Assembly: GCF_018271975.1 (NCBI RefSeq)
Contig: NZ_JAGUCN010000011.1
Coordinates: 62,001-126,000 of the forward strand
From: Carboxylicivirga mesophila
GTDB lineage: Bacteria; Bacteroidota; Bacteroidia; Bacteroidales; Marinilabiliaceae
Direction of reading: 5' to 3'
DNA length: 64,000 nucleotides
The notes under the pieces: model-generated
The model's input: the letters and a program-made list of their open reading frames with translations, nothing else
What the model was told of the DNA's origin: nothing
The model's database searches: none
Position numbers and translations under genes: made by a program
Shown here: piece after piece, positions 49,900 through 58,090 of the stretch
Position numbering within the stretch: position 1 is the first letter of the stretch
Layout: each line of letters opens with the position of its first letter

Positions 49900-50622
49900 C
49901 TATACGTTTTTAAAATACTTATCGTATACCTCCATGTTTCTTTCCAAAAGCTCCACAGTATACTGGTACGAACGATCAGCATCTTTATCAATAAGCGCGT
50001 TCAGTATTTCTTTCTGCAGGCGTAAAGTATATTCTTTCTCCCCTTCAATATTAGCGTAGATCATATTACGCATACGCGGCAATAAAGAATAAATAGGCTC
50101 CATTGAAATAATCACAATGGGATTACCTGTTGCCTTGGCCATATTCATATGAAAGCGATTTATCAAGTCCACTTCAAGCTGTGTATTATCCGGATTACAC
50201 AATTCCAACTCCCTCACATTGGCCTGCAAAATCTTTACATCCTCATCAGTTCTGTTAGTAGCTGCCAATCGGCCTATTTCAGGCTCAAAAATCCGGCGAA
50301 CTTCTATAATCTGGCGTATAAGATTCGAATCAAATTTCATATCGTAATAAAGATTCAGCGACTTAATTGCGTCCTCAATCTTCAACTCAGAAACGTACAT
50401 TCCGCTGCCCTTCTTAATTTCTATCAGGCCCCGCGCACTTAAACGCCTTAAAGCTTCACGCAGTGCAGTTCGACTCACTGCAAAACTTTCACACAGCTCT
50501 TTCTCTGAAGGCAACTTCGTACCAGGTATAAGCCGCTTGGTGCGAATTGCTTCCTCTATTTTTCGTTCTATCTTTTGACTGAGCGTTTGACTGGTGCCAA
50601 TTTTTCCAAAAATATCGTCCAT
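49900..50622 (-). CDS. FadR-subfamily GntR transcriptional regulator
   Basis: A 240-residue protein. The N-terminal winged helix-turn-helix (about 10-80) reads IPGTKLPSEKELCESFAVSR, TALREALRRLSARGLIEIK; the C-terminal FCD helical domain (about 95-230) carries the usual metal/ligand positions in EVRRIFEPEIGRLA and INRFHMNMAKATGNP. Such regulators are typically repressors released by a sugar phosphate or organic acid. The gene is next to murKQ, and its own promoter carries the operator motif found three more times in the locus, so it is the probable master regulator. The likely effector is MurNAc-6-P, GlcNAc-6-P or D-lactate (inference). Confidence 0.92.
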   Translation of the reverse strand: MDDIFGKIGTSQTLSQKIERKIEEAIRTKRLIPGTKLPSEKELCESFAVSRTALREALRRLSARGLIEIKKGSGMYVSELKIEDAIKSLNLYYDMKFDSNLIRQIIEVRRIFEPEIGRLAATNRTDEDVKILQANVRELELCNPDNTQLEVDLINRFHMNMAKATGNPIVIISMEPIYSLLPRMRNMIYANIEGEKEYTLRLQKEILNALIDKDADRSYQYTVELLERNMEVYDKYFKNV

Positions 50623-50631
50623 CAGTATAAT

Positions 50632-50653
50632 CTTCTTAATACATCATACAAAT
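50632..50653. promoter_or_regulatory. GntR-type operator copy 4 (autoregulatory site)
   Basis: Reads CTTCTTA-ATACATCA-TACAAAT on plus. One arm (TACAAAT) and the centre match the other copies, the other arm is degenerate. It lies 10 bases before the regulator's ATG and overlaps a -7-like TAGATTTG (minus, 50656-50649), as expected for autoregulation. Confidence 0.55.
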
Positions 50654-50797
50654 CTAGAATAAATTCTGTAAAATTCACCACACAAAATGTTGCATTCATC
50701 ACTTTTTAGGAGCAAAATACTTCATAAATACTGTTCATTTGTTCACAAAATCTATTCAATTATTGTGAAATACCAGTTGTGCTTAAGAATGTCGCAC

Positions 50798-50826
50798 AAA
50801 AAAAAGGGATGACAACCCATCCCCTT
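50798..50826 (-). terminator. intrinsic terminator after trxB
   Basis: On the minus strand AGGGGATG pairs with CATCCCT across GGTTGT and runs into TTTTTTTG, about 22 bases after the trxB stop. Confidence 0.85.
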
Positions 50827-50847
50827 TCATAATATATAGTGCTTCAA

Positions 50848-51849
50848 TTACTCTTGCTCAGCAAGGAATCGCTCTGCATCGATAGCTGCCATACAGCCAG
50901 AACCAGCTGCAGTAACAGCCTGGCGATACTGATCATCTTGCACATCACCACAGGCAAATACGCCAGGAACGTTTGTTTTTGATGTTCCCGGTACAGTTTG
51001 AATATAACCTACATCATTCGTATCAATGTAATCTGCAAAAATGTCAGAGTTTGGTTTATGACCAATACCCAGGAAGAAACCATCAATTGCAATTTTCACC
51101 TCTTCCTCTTCTGGCGTACCCATATTTTTAACCAAGGTAGCACCTTCTACCACTCCGTCTCCAAACAATCCTTTTGTTTGATGCTTCCATAACACCTCAA
51201 TATTAGGCGTCTTTAAAGCTCTTTCCTGCATTACTTTTGATGCCCTGAAAACATCACGGCGTACAATCAGATATACTTTATTACACAAACCAGCCAGGTA
51301 CATGGCCTCTTCAAGTGCAGTATCTCCACCACCCACTACAGCTACATCTTTGCCGCGATAGAAGAAACCATCACAGGTAGCACAAGCAGATACGCCAGAC
51401 CCTGCGTATTTAGTTTCATCAGGTAATCCAAGATATTTGGCTGTTGCCCCGGTAGCAATAATCAAAGCCTCAGCTTCCACTACTTTGTTACCATCGATTG
51501 TAATTTTAAAAGGACGCTCGCTTAAATCAGCAGCAGTAGCCATACCAAAGCGTATATCGGTACCAAATCGCGCTGCTTGCTTTTTTAGGTCTTCCATCAT
51601 TTCCGGCCCCGTTACTCCCTCAGGATATCCAGGATAGTTTTCTACTTCTGTAGTAGTGGTTAACTGTCCTCCCGGCTGCAGTCCTTCATACATAACCGGA
51701 TTTAAGTTGGCGCGTGCAGCGTATATAGCAGCTGTATAACCAGCCGGGCCAGAACCAATTATTAATACTTTAACCTTTTCTGTTTCACCCATTACTTTAT
51801 TCTCATCTTGTGGGGCATCCAGGTTTTCCATTTTTCCAAAAAGAGCCAT
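50848..51849 (-). CDS. trxB: thioredoxin-disulfide reductase TrxB
   Basis: A flavoprotein that reduces thioredoxin with NADPH. The FAD motif IIGSGPAGYTAAIYAARA is near residue 31, the redox-active cysteines are in SACATCDGFFY near 155, the NAD(P)H motif is AVVGGGDTALEEAMYL near 170, and ACGDVQDDQYRQAVTAAG lies near the C-terminus. The frame from ATG 51849 gives 333 residues; many homologues begin near the internal Met at 51792 (314 residues), so the first 19 residues may not be translated. Monocistronic. Confidence 0.96.
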   Translation of the reverse strand: MALFGKMENLDAPQDENKVMGETEKVKVLIIGSGPAGYTAAIYAARANLNPVMYEGLQPGGQLTTTTEVENYPGYPEGVTGPEMMEDLKKQAARFGTDIRFGMATAADLSERPFKITIDGNKVVEAEALIIATGATAKYLGLPDETKYAGSGVSACATCDGFFYRGKDVAVVGGGDTALEEAMYLAGLCNKVYLIVRRDVFRASKVMQERALKTPNIEVLWKHQTKGLFGDGVVEGATLVKNMGTPEEEEVKIAIDGFFLGIGHKPNSDIFADYIDTNDVGYIQTVPGTSKTNVPGVFACGDVQDDQYRQAVTAAGSGCMAAIDAERFLAEQE

Positions 51850-52007
51850 AATATCTAATTATTAATATTTCTGAATAAGTTGTAAAACTACAAATTTTAC
51901 ACATCCCTTTCAAAAGATGTGCCGTATCTTAAATATGACATTTCACACGCAATAATGACAGTTAATCCTTCTGCTAACTGACACTTAGAATCGATGTATT
52001 GGCAAAG

Positions 52008-52943
52008 TCACTTTTCAAAAACCAACGAGTCACTATCAAAGTTCATTCCGGATACTAAACCTAATCCATTTTGGATGTTGGTATGAATTTTAACAGGTTC
52101 AAATACCGGCAGTCCCTCGTAAAATCCCCCATAGCCATCTGCTAAAATAATGGAACGAAAATAGCTGTAGTAATCAAATGTATGGTGATAGAGATAATAA
52201 GTTATGCGTATCTTATCTTCGTAATAGTCAAAAAACAAGTTGTCGCGAGGTATATAGATTGTTAGTTCATACGTTTTACCGTCTATAATCGCATCTGTAA
52301 ATAAACCCTGAAAATCAATTCCTGGCAAAAGACTTCCACTTTGATCGCCCTGGCTAAACACAGCATCATCCTTGTCGTAAATGATGGTTTTACGGGTATA
52401 ATAAGGATCGCTTCCAATTGTCCCCCACCCTTCTCTGATAACCAATAACTGATAGAAATTATTCTGACCTCCAGGATCCTGAAACCGAACTTTTGACTTA
52501 AGCATCTGTACTGTGCCATTATCAGCCACATCCTGCACAACCGATAATGTATCTAGATCCAGAATATTTATTGCTTGTGGTATGTATGACTCAGCCTTCA
52601 CTGTGTCACCATTTAGCTCATACGCATTGATTCGCAAATTATCCCCGGACCTAAACGTAAATTCAGGCCATTTACTCCAGGTGGTATCCGATGGCAGAAT
52701 GTAAGCACCCTGAAAGTTATCATTAACAAAAAGCTGAAAGCGACCTTTTTCAACCTGCCCAAAATCCTCTACTGAAAGAATACTTCGGCTTTTACTTAAA
52801 TGAAAGTTAAGCGTACTATCCGGATAAATAAAAGCATACATAACCAACTTATCAGACTGTGTATTAAGGTCAAGTTCAATGTCCTTTTCACAGGCTAATA
52901 CGCCGATAGTTAGTAATATTATATATAAGCGCTTCAGCAACAT
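52008..52943 (-). CDS. DUF4249 lipoprotein
   Basis: A 311-residue lipoprotein (IGVLAC, Cys18) of the DUF4249 type, with an N-terminal EKDIELDLNTQSDKLVMYAFI beta region and a later YLYHHTFDYYSYFRSI segment. DUF4249 proteins are found next to FecA-like TonB receptors in Bacteroidota and may be surface partners of the receptor; the molecular function is unknown. It starts 1 base after the end of the TonB-receptor gene, so they are one operon. Confidence 0.85.
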   Translation of the reverse strand: MLLKRLYIILLTIGVLACEKDIELDLNTQSDKLVMYAFIYPDSTLNFHLSKSRSILSVEDFGQVEKGRFQLFVNDNFQGAYILPSDTTWSKWPEFTFRSGDNLRINAYELNGDTVKAESYIPQAINILDLDTLSVVQDVADNGTVQMLKSKVRFQDPGGQNNFYQLLVIREGWGTIGSDPYYTRKTIIYDKDDAVFSQGDQSGSLLPGIDFQGLFTDAIIDGKTYELTIYIPRDNLFFDYYEDKIRITYYLYHHTFDYYSYFRSIILADGYGGFYEGLPVFEPVKIHTNIQNGLGLVSGMNFDSDSLVFEK

Positions 52944-52944
52944 T

Positions 52945-55608
52945 TTAAAATTTTACGGTATATCTGACATAAGGAATTGGGATTGGAAAGAGACTAAACT
53001 GCTTTAATGAACGCGTAACCTCTCCTGTTTGCTCATTCTCACTGTCCGCAAAATACAAAAAGAATGGATTCTGACGGCCATAACTATTCATGACACCAAC
53101 ACTCCATAACCGACTCCCCCATCGTTTCTCCTTCTTAAAATTAAACCCAATATCCAGGCGATGAAAGTTAGGCATGCGATAACTATTACGCTCATTAATC
53201 AATTGATTATAGGTTGCATTACCATTGGCTTCAGCAGTAGGCAACTGGGGAGCATAGTATTTGGTCTCAGGAAGAGTTATCGGATTACCCGTTCCAAAAG
53301 TCCAGGTAACGCCCATATCTACTTTTTTCGAAAACTGATAGGTTGAATAGATGGAAATATCATGCGTCCGGTCAAAATTAGCTGGGAATGCCTTACCATT
53401 ATTTAGTTCATCAAACTGATTGGTAGATTTCGAATAAGTATAGCCGAACCAACCTGTTAAATTTCCCATTTTACGATGAACCAACAACTCAAAACCATAT
53501 GACTCGCCATTGCCAACCGTCAGTTTACTCTGCCAATCAGAAGCAAAATCGAAGTAACCAGTTGTTTCTTTATAAGCAAGTATATCCTGTAGTTTTTTAT
53601 AATATAATTCTAATGACACATTAAATCCTTTACTAATCTCATACTCAAAACCAAGTGCATTTTGCGTAGCGCGCATTGGGGCAATTTGATCTGATACAGG
53701 CAGCCATAAGTCAGTAGGCATTGCTACTGTTGCCGTACGAAGCAAATGCATATATTGTGTCATTTGGCTGTAAGCCATCTTAACTGAAAAATTGTCTTTT
53801 ATGAGAAACCGGGCTGATAAACGTGGCTCGGCAGACCAATAATACTTACCGCTTTCTGTTTGAAATAAGGAAAAATGCCCTCCCATATTCACCTTTAACC
53901 TGGGCAGCAAATGAAAATCATCTTCCACATAAAAGCGAAACTCAGGACGATGCATGGCCGTACCTCCAAAGGTAGTATCAACAGGTGTTGAACCAGCAAT
54001 TTCTCTCAACACCACATCTATACCCGGATAGAATGTGTGACTAATTGCACTGCCGCCAAAACGCACATAATGCTTAGGTGATGGCATATAGTCCAAATCA
54101 ATTTTGGCACTTAAATCACGAATACCACTATAATAGTTTTGACTACCTTTACTCCAAACACCATCCGACATATAGTTTAGGGTTTGATCAATAAAGAATC
54201 GATAATCGCTATAAGCCAAAGTGGTATTAGCAAATAGCTTATTACCAAAGGTATGAATCCAACGAACTGAACCGACATAATTCCTCCATCCAATGTCACT
54301 TTCATCATATGTTTTTACTGTCTGTTCAGTTTGCTTTCCATCAGGTGACTCTACCGGAATAAACTGTTCATTATAGGATATACCATACTGATCCTTGCCA
54401 AGATAAGCACTAAAATACAAGCGATCATTATCAGAAAGTTTATAATTTAGTTTGGTATTGAAATCATAAAAATAGTAACGGCTTTTATCGACCTCCTTCA
54501 GCTGCCATACACTGGTCAGCACATCAAAGTATGTGCGTCTTAACGAGACCGAAAATGATGACTTATCCTTAATCAACGGCCCCTCCACCGCCAACTTACT
54601 CGACAACAGCCCAATACTTGCCACACCTTTAAAATCTTCATTATTACCATCGTACATTCGTATATCAATAACTGATGACAGACGTCCGCCATATCGTGCC
54701 GGAAACCCACCTTTGATGACCCTTACATTATTAACCGCATCAGCATTAAAGATGGAGAAAAATCCAAGTAAGTGACTGGCATTGTATATTGGCACATCAT
54801 CCATTAGTACCAAATTTTGATCAGGACCACCACCACGTACATACAATTCACTAAAACCTTCACCTCCACTCTGAATTCCGGGTAAAAGCTGAATACTTTT
54901 TACTATATCAACCTCGCCCAGATATACAGGCACCTTTTTAATCTGTTCAATAGGCACATCAATCGTTCCGGTACGTGTACTTTTAACAGCTCCGGGCACT
55001 CGCTCGCCAACTACCGCAATTTCGTCTAATTCGGCCTTTGGTTCCATCATAAAGTAAACAGTTGTATCTCTTTCCAGATTTATGTAATGATGACCATTTT
55101 TATAGCCTACATAAGAACTGCTTAAATGCACAAAACCCTTTGGCATACTTATACTGAAGAATCCAAAGTTATTACTCATAGTACCTAACAGCAATTCAGG
55201 CTCATATACATTGGCCTGAATTAAGGCTTCCTTCGAGCTACTATCCAATACATAGCCCTTAATTACAAACTTTTGAGGCTCACCATCGATTGGTTGTATG
55301 ATAATTTTAGAGCCTCTGACAATATAATTAGATGGACAATTAATAAACAAGGCATCCAGCAGCTGACGAACAGTTGGCAATTGCATCGTCAACTGATGTT
55401 CTTCTTGAAAGCACAGCTGGTTACTATAGCTAAATACAATGTTGGTTTGCCGCTCTATTTCTGACAAGAAATATTGGGTAGAGCCGGTTGTTGTAGATAA
55501 TTCAACCTGCTTGTATAAAACATTTTGCCCATTCAAACTGGGGTTAACCAGCAGAATGAGCAAAACAAGAAGTGTGCTTTTATAAATATGGTTTAAGATT
55601 ATTGGCAT
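52945..55608 (-). CDS. FecA-like TonB-dependent receptor with STN domain
   Basis: An 887-residue outer-membrane receptor: signal peptide, STN/secretin-N signalling domain (about 35-110, QYFLSEIERQTNIVFSYSNQL), carboxypeptidase-regulatory-like domain (about 115-195, FVIKGYVLDSSSKEAL), plug domain (VRGGGPDQNLVLMDDVPIYN near 260) and a beta-barrel ending in VRYTVKF. The STN domain predicts contact with the FecR anti-sigma factor encoded just upstream, so ligand binding should induce the operon. Ligand unknown. Confidence 0.93.
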   Translation of the reverse strand: MPIILNHIYKSTLLVLLILLVNPSLNGQNVLYKQVELSTTTGSTQYFLSEIERQTNIVFSYSNQLCFQEEHQLTMQLPTVRQLLDALFINCPSNYIVRGSKIIIQPIDGEPQKFVIKGYVLDSSSKEALIQANVYEPELLLGTMSNNFGFFSISMPKGFVHLSSSYVGYKNGHHYINLERDTTVYFMMEPKAELDEIAVVGERVPGAVKSTRTGTIDVPIEQIKKVPVYLGEVDIVKSIQLLPGIQSGGEGFSELYVRGGGPDQNLVLMDDVPIYNASHLLGFFSIFNADAVNNVRVIKGGFPARYGGRLSSVIDIRMYDGNNEDFKGVASIGLLSSKLAVEGPLIKDKSSFSVSLRRTYFDVLTSVWQLKEVDKSRYYFYDFNTKLNYKLSDNDRLYFSAYLGKDQYGISYNEQFIPVESPDGKQTEQTVKTYDESDIGWRNYVGSVRWIHTFGNKLFANTTLAYSDYRFFIDQTLNYMSDGVWSKGSQNYYSGIRDLSAKIDLDYMPSPKHYVRFGGSAISHTFYPGIDVVLREIAGSTPVDTTFGGTAMHRPEFRFYVEDDFHLLPRLKVNMGGHFSLFQTESGKYYWSAEPRLSARFLIKDNFSVKMAYSQMTQYMHLLRTATVAMPTDLWLPVSDQIAPMRATQNALGFEYEISKGFNVSLELYYKKLQDILAYKETTGYFDFASDWQSKLTVGNGESYGFELLVHRKMGNLTGWFGYTYSKSTNQFDELNNGKAFPANFDRTHDISIYSTYQFSKKVDMGVTWTFGTGNPITLPETKYYAPQLPTAEANGNATYNQLINERNSYRMPNFHRLDIGFNFKKEKRWGSRLWSVGVMNSYGRQNPFFLYFADSENEQTGEVTRSLKQFSLFPIPIPYVRYTVKF

Positions 55609-55630
55609 AAAAAATTAATCACCTCCGAAA

Positions 55631-56608
55631 TTAATCAGAGATGACCAATTTGTTATCATTAATCTCAATTTTTTTCTTGAAATGAATTCTTAACTCAACT
55701 AATACATCCTCTAGCGAAGGATTAGTAAAGCGAGTGGTAATGAATAAATCACTTTCAGATGCCTTATTTTCAAAACCATGCAACTCCGAAAAGTGGTCCA
55801 CAACAGTCTCCAACACTTCATCCAATGAGGCCTTATCGAAAATTATTGTTCCAGTCTTCCAGGCAATACAGTTCGATGAATACAACGGGCTCTTAACTAT
55901 TTTATCATTAGACAGCACTGCTCTTTCACCAGCAGACACCTCAACCTTATCTGTTCCGGAAGTAAACATTACACGACCTTCGGTGACCGATAAAGTAACA
56001 GTATTGTTACGCCTGTTCTCATCAATATTAAACTCAGTCCCCAGCACTTTAACTTCCGCATCTCCTACTTTCACAACAAAAGGTTTCTCTGGATTTTTGG
56101 CCACTTTAAAATAAGCTTCTCCACGAAGTTTAAGTTTACGGGCTTCACCTTCAAAATCCTTTTCATATGCCAGATAACTATTTTTATTTAATGAAACTTC
56201 TGATTGATCAATTAAAACAATACTATCTACCTCACCATCAGTAACAAAAGCCTCCCACTTTCCAAAACCCGGTACTGATTGATGCAAAGTGTATGCAGCA
56301 ATAATAACCAGAGCTGGTATCATCACAGCAGCAAACCTCATCAGCTTACGCTTAAACGAAAGCTTAATAAGTTTTGATTGCATGCCTACCCTGGTTTTAA
56401 ATTTCTCAAAATCGCAGTCCACATCTAGGGAGCGAAAAGCGGCCAGAGCACAAGAATTATCCCAAACTTTTTGCATTTGGGTAAAGTAGGCAGCATTATC
56501 GCTGGACTGTTGTTGCCAATCTGCTAACACATGCTCTTCCTCTGCTGAAATATCTTCAGCCAGATACTTAACAATCAGTTCGTCAATATGCTTATTTTGC
56601 TCATTCAT
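55631..56608 (-). CDS. FecR-type anti-sigma factor
   Basis: A 325-residue inner-membrane anti-sigma factor. The cytoplasmic N-terminus (about 1-85: LIVKYLAEDISAEEEHVLAD) is followed by one membrane helix (MRFAAVMIPALVIIAAYTL, near 90-108), the FecR domain (about 115-215: SEVSLNKNSYLAY ... VLGTEFNIDE) and a C-terminal DUF4974 segment (STN-like, FDKASLDEVLETVVDHFSEL). It relays the signal from the TonB receptor to the ECF sigma factor. It begins 22 bases upstream of the receptor gene. Confidence 0.95.
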   Translation of the reverse strand: MNEQNKHIDELIVKYLAEDISAEEEHVLADWQQQSSDNAAYFTQMQKVWDNSCALAAFRSLDVDCDFEKFKTRVGMQSKLIKLSFKRKLMRFAAVMIPALVIIAAYTLHQSVPGFGKWEAFVTDGEVDSIVLIDQSEVSLNKNSYLAYEKDFEGEARKLKLRGEAYFKVAKNPEKPFVVKVGDAEVKVLGTEFNIDENRRNNTVTLSVTEGRVMFTSGTDKVEVSAGERAVLSNDKIVKSPLYSSNCIAWKTGTIIFDKASLDEVLETVVDHFSELHGFENKASESDLFITTRFTNPSLEDVLVELRIHFKKKIEINDNKLVISD

Positions 56609-56665
56609 TTTTTCTCAGTTTCATCATTAACAATTACATCGTTGCTTTCTGCAATGACAGTATCA

Positions 56666-56839
56666 TTAATGAAAATCCATCACACCAAAAATATTTGGCA
56701 CCTCAGCTTGAGTTTCCTCCACCTTTTCAGCAACAGGTTCTTTTACTGGCTGCTCAGCTATTTGTTTCGCTTCGGCTTTCACCTGTTTCTCATCTACCGG
56801 AGAAAGCAAGTCTGCTAATATTTGAAATACAAATTCCAT
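56666..56839 (-). CDS. small acidic/Lys-rich ORF between sigma and fecR genes
   Basis: A 57-codon minus-strand frame, ATG at 56839 and TAA at 56668-56666. The product starts MEFVFQILADLLSPVDE and is followed by a low-complexity K/E/A/V/P-rich middle and a PNIFGVMDFH end. It lies in the same orientation between the ECF sigma and FecR genes. The composition is protein-like (codon third positions and no frame breaks), with no signal peptide. I know no family; it could be an additional regulator of the sigma/anti-sigma pair or chance. Confidence 0.5.
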   Translation of the reverse strand: MEFVFQILADLLSPVDEKQVKAEAKQIAEQPVKEPVAEKVEETQAEVPNIFGVMDFH

Positions 56840-56926
56840 TTCTAAATGCCTTTTAAGGTTACAAACTCTTTGTGTCGTATACTATGACAACTAAGCTTCA
56901 CGACACACGTAGTTGTAATTGTATTT

Positions 56927-57499
56927 TTATTTAAAAAAGAACAATAACAACCAAATCCAAGTCTCAAGATACCCGGCCAATTGTGTTCTTAATGTCTTTA
57001 ATGCTTTACTTATTTGTGTTTCTACCGTTCTTTTCGAAAGGTCTAACTGATCGGCAATTTCCTGATTGGTGTGTCCATCAAACCGACTCATCTCAAAAAT
57101 ACGCTTACACTGAGCTGGTAAAGTTTGAATAATAGAGAAGATACGCTGCTCCAGCTCTGTTTCCTCTAGTTTATCATCAATATAAGCTTCGTCGTTTTTG
57201 TGTGAGATGTAAATATTGGCATGATGATCACGACGAATTTGGGTATGCTTGATTTGGTTTAAACAACGATTACGTACACTCTGATATAAATGCGCTTTTA
57301 GCGACGAATGAATTTTTATCTCTCCCCGCTTCTCGTAGAAGTTAACCATCACATCCTGAACCAACTCTCTTGCCAGATCGTCATCAACAACCACTTTTCT
57401 GGCAAAAACAACTAACTGTGTATAATATTTCAGAAACAACTCTTTAAAAGCTGCTTCGCTCCCCTTCTCAATGCCTAGTAATAGATCAGTTTCAGTCAC
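56927..57499 (-). CDS. ECF RNA polymerase sigma factor (FecI-like)
   Basis: A 190-residue sigma factor: region 2 (about 25-90, DLARELVQDVMVNFYEKRGE, with SLKAHLYQSVRNRCLNQ) and region 4 (about 130-180, LPAQCKRIFEMSRFDGHTNQ, IADQLDLSKRTVETQISKAL). It matches the Bacteroidota expansion family paired with FecR anti-sigma factors. The C-terminus is a hydrophobic tail (WIWLLLFFFK), seen in this group. It should activate the FecR/receptor/DUF4249 operon. Confidence 0.94.
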   Translation of the reverse strand: MTETDLLLGIEKGSEAAFKELFLKYYTQLVVFARKVVVDDDLARELVQDVMVNFYEKRGEIKIHSSLKAHLYQSVRNRCLNQIKHTQIRRDHHANIYISHKNDEAYIDDKLEETELEQRIFSIIQTLPAQCKRIFEMSRFDGHTNQEIADQLDLSKRTVETQISKALKTLRTQLAGYLETWIWLLLFFFK

Positions 57500-57630
57500 C
57501 TGGATTTTATGAATTATTGTGATGTCGAATGTGCGCTAGCAAAAATATAAATTAACCACTAATACTGATGCTATTGACTACTTAAATATCTTAAACAAGA
57601 TACTGTTTTAACTTTTTTTGGATAACACTG

Positions 57631-57661
57631 GTTGTTCACAAACGGTTTTTGATTACCTTTG
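57631..57661 (+). promoter_or_regulatory. predicted promoter of tRNA-Pro
   Basis: TACCTTTG at 57654-57661 is a perfect TAnnTTTG -7 box; GTTG at 57631-57634 is an imperfect -33 box with the standard 19-base spacer. The predicted start is a few bases before the tRNA. Confidence 0.65.
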
Positions 57662-57673
57662 CGCTATCATTTT

Positions 57674-57748
57674 CGGGATGTGGCGCAGCCCGGTTAGCGC
57701 ACTGGTCTGGGGGACCAGGGGTCGCAGGTTCAAATCCTGTCATCCCGA
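57674..57748 (+). tRNA. tRNA-Pro (anticodon GGG)
   Basis: A cloverleaf can be drawn by hand: acceptor stem CGGGATG/CATCCCG with discriminator A, D-stem GCGC/GCGC, anticodon stem CTGGT/ACCAG with loop CTGGGGG (anticodon GGG), and T-arm CAGG/CCTG around TTCAAAT. The CCA end is not encoded. The 5' CGGGATG and sequence order match bacterial tRNA-Pro. Confidence 0.95.
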
Positions 57749-57760
57749 CAGATACAAATA

Positions 57761-57790
57761 AAGCACTCTATTAAAGAGTGCTTTTTCTTT
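57761..57790 (+). terminator. intrinsic terminator after tRNA-Pro
   Basis: AAGCACTCT pairs with AGAGTGCTT around ATTAA, followed by TTTTCTTTT. Confidence 0.88.
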
Positions 57791-58090
57791 TATGATGAAA
57801 CTCATTAGTTCAAAAATAGTGCAACCTGAAAATTTTATGCTGCACCATTGAAGTTTGTATGTTTAGCCACTAATCTACTTTTAAAATCACACCCTCTTTA
57901 GGTCTTCCATCTTTTGCTATTATGCTGATTTCGAAGGATTGTGATATCAACTTCAAGACCACAAATATTCCAATCAATTTTTAATATGCAAGCATTACCA
58001 ACCTGCATTTAAGCGATGATAACTTCAACATGTTAAAAAAGAAGGCAACACCAGTCAAGTAATATCAAGCTGCCTTTTCAACCTGAGAAT
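57791..58090. other. intergenic region between tRNA-Pro and the GH43 gene
   Basis: About 300 bases with no gene. Near the GH43 stop the minus strand contains AAGGCA ... TGCCTT followed by CTTTTTT (about 58034-58079), a plausible but long-looped terminator for GH43. Nothing else is recognisable. Confidence 0.5.

Noticed and set aside
51793-51849. Certainty about the first 19 residues of TrxB
   Set aside because: Both ATG 51849 and ATG 51792 are possible and the sequence gives no ribosome-binding signal to decide; I kept the longer frame and flagged it.
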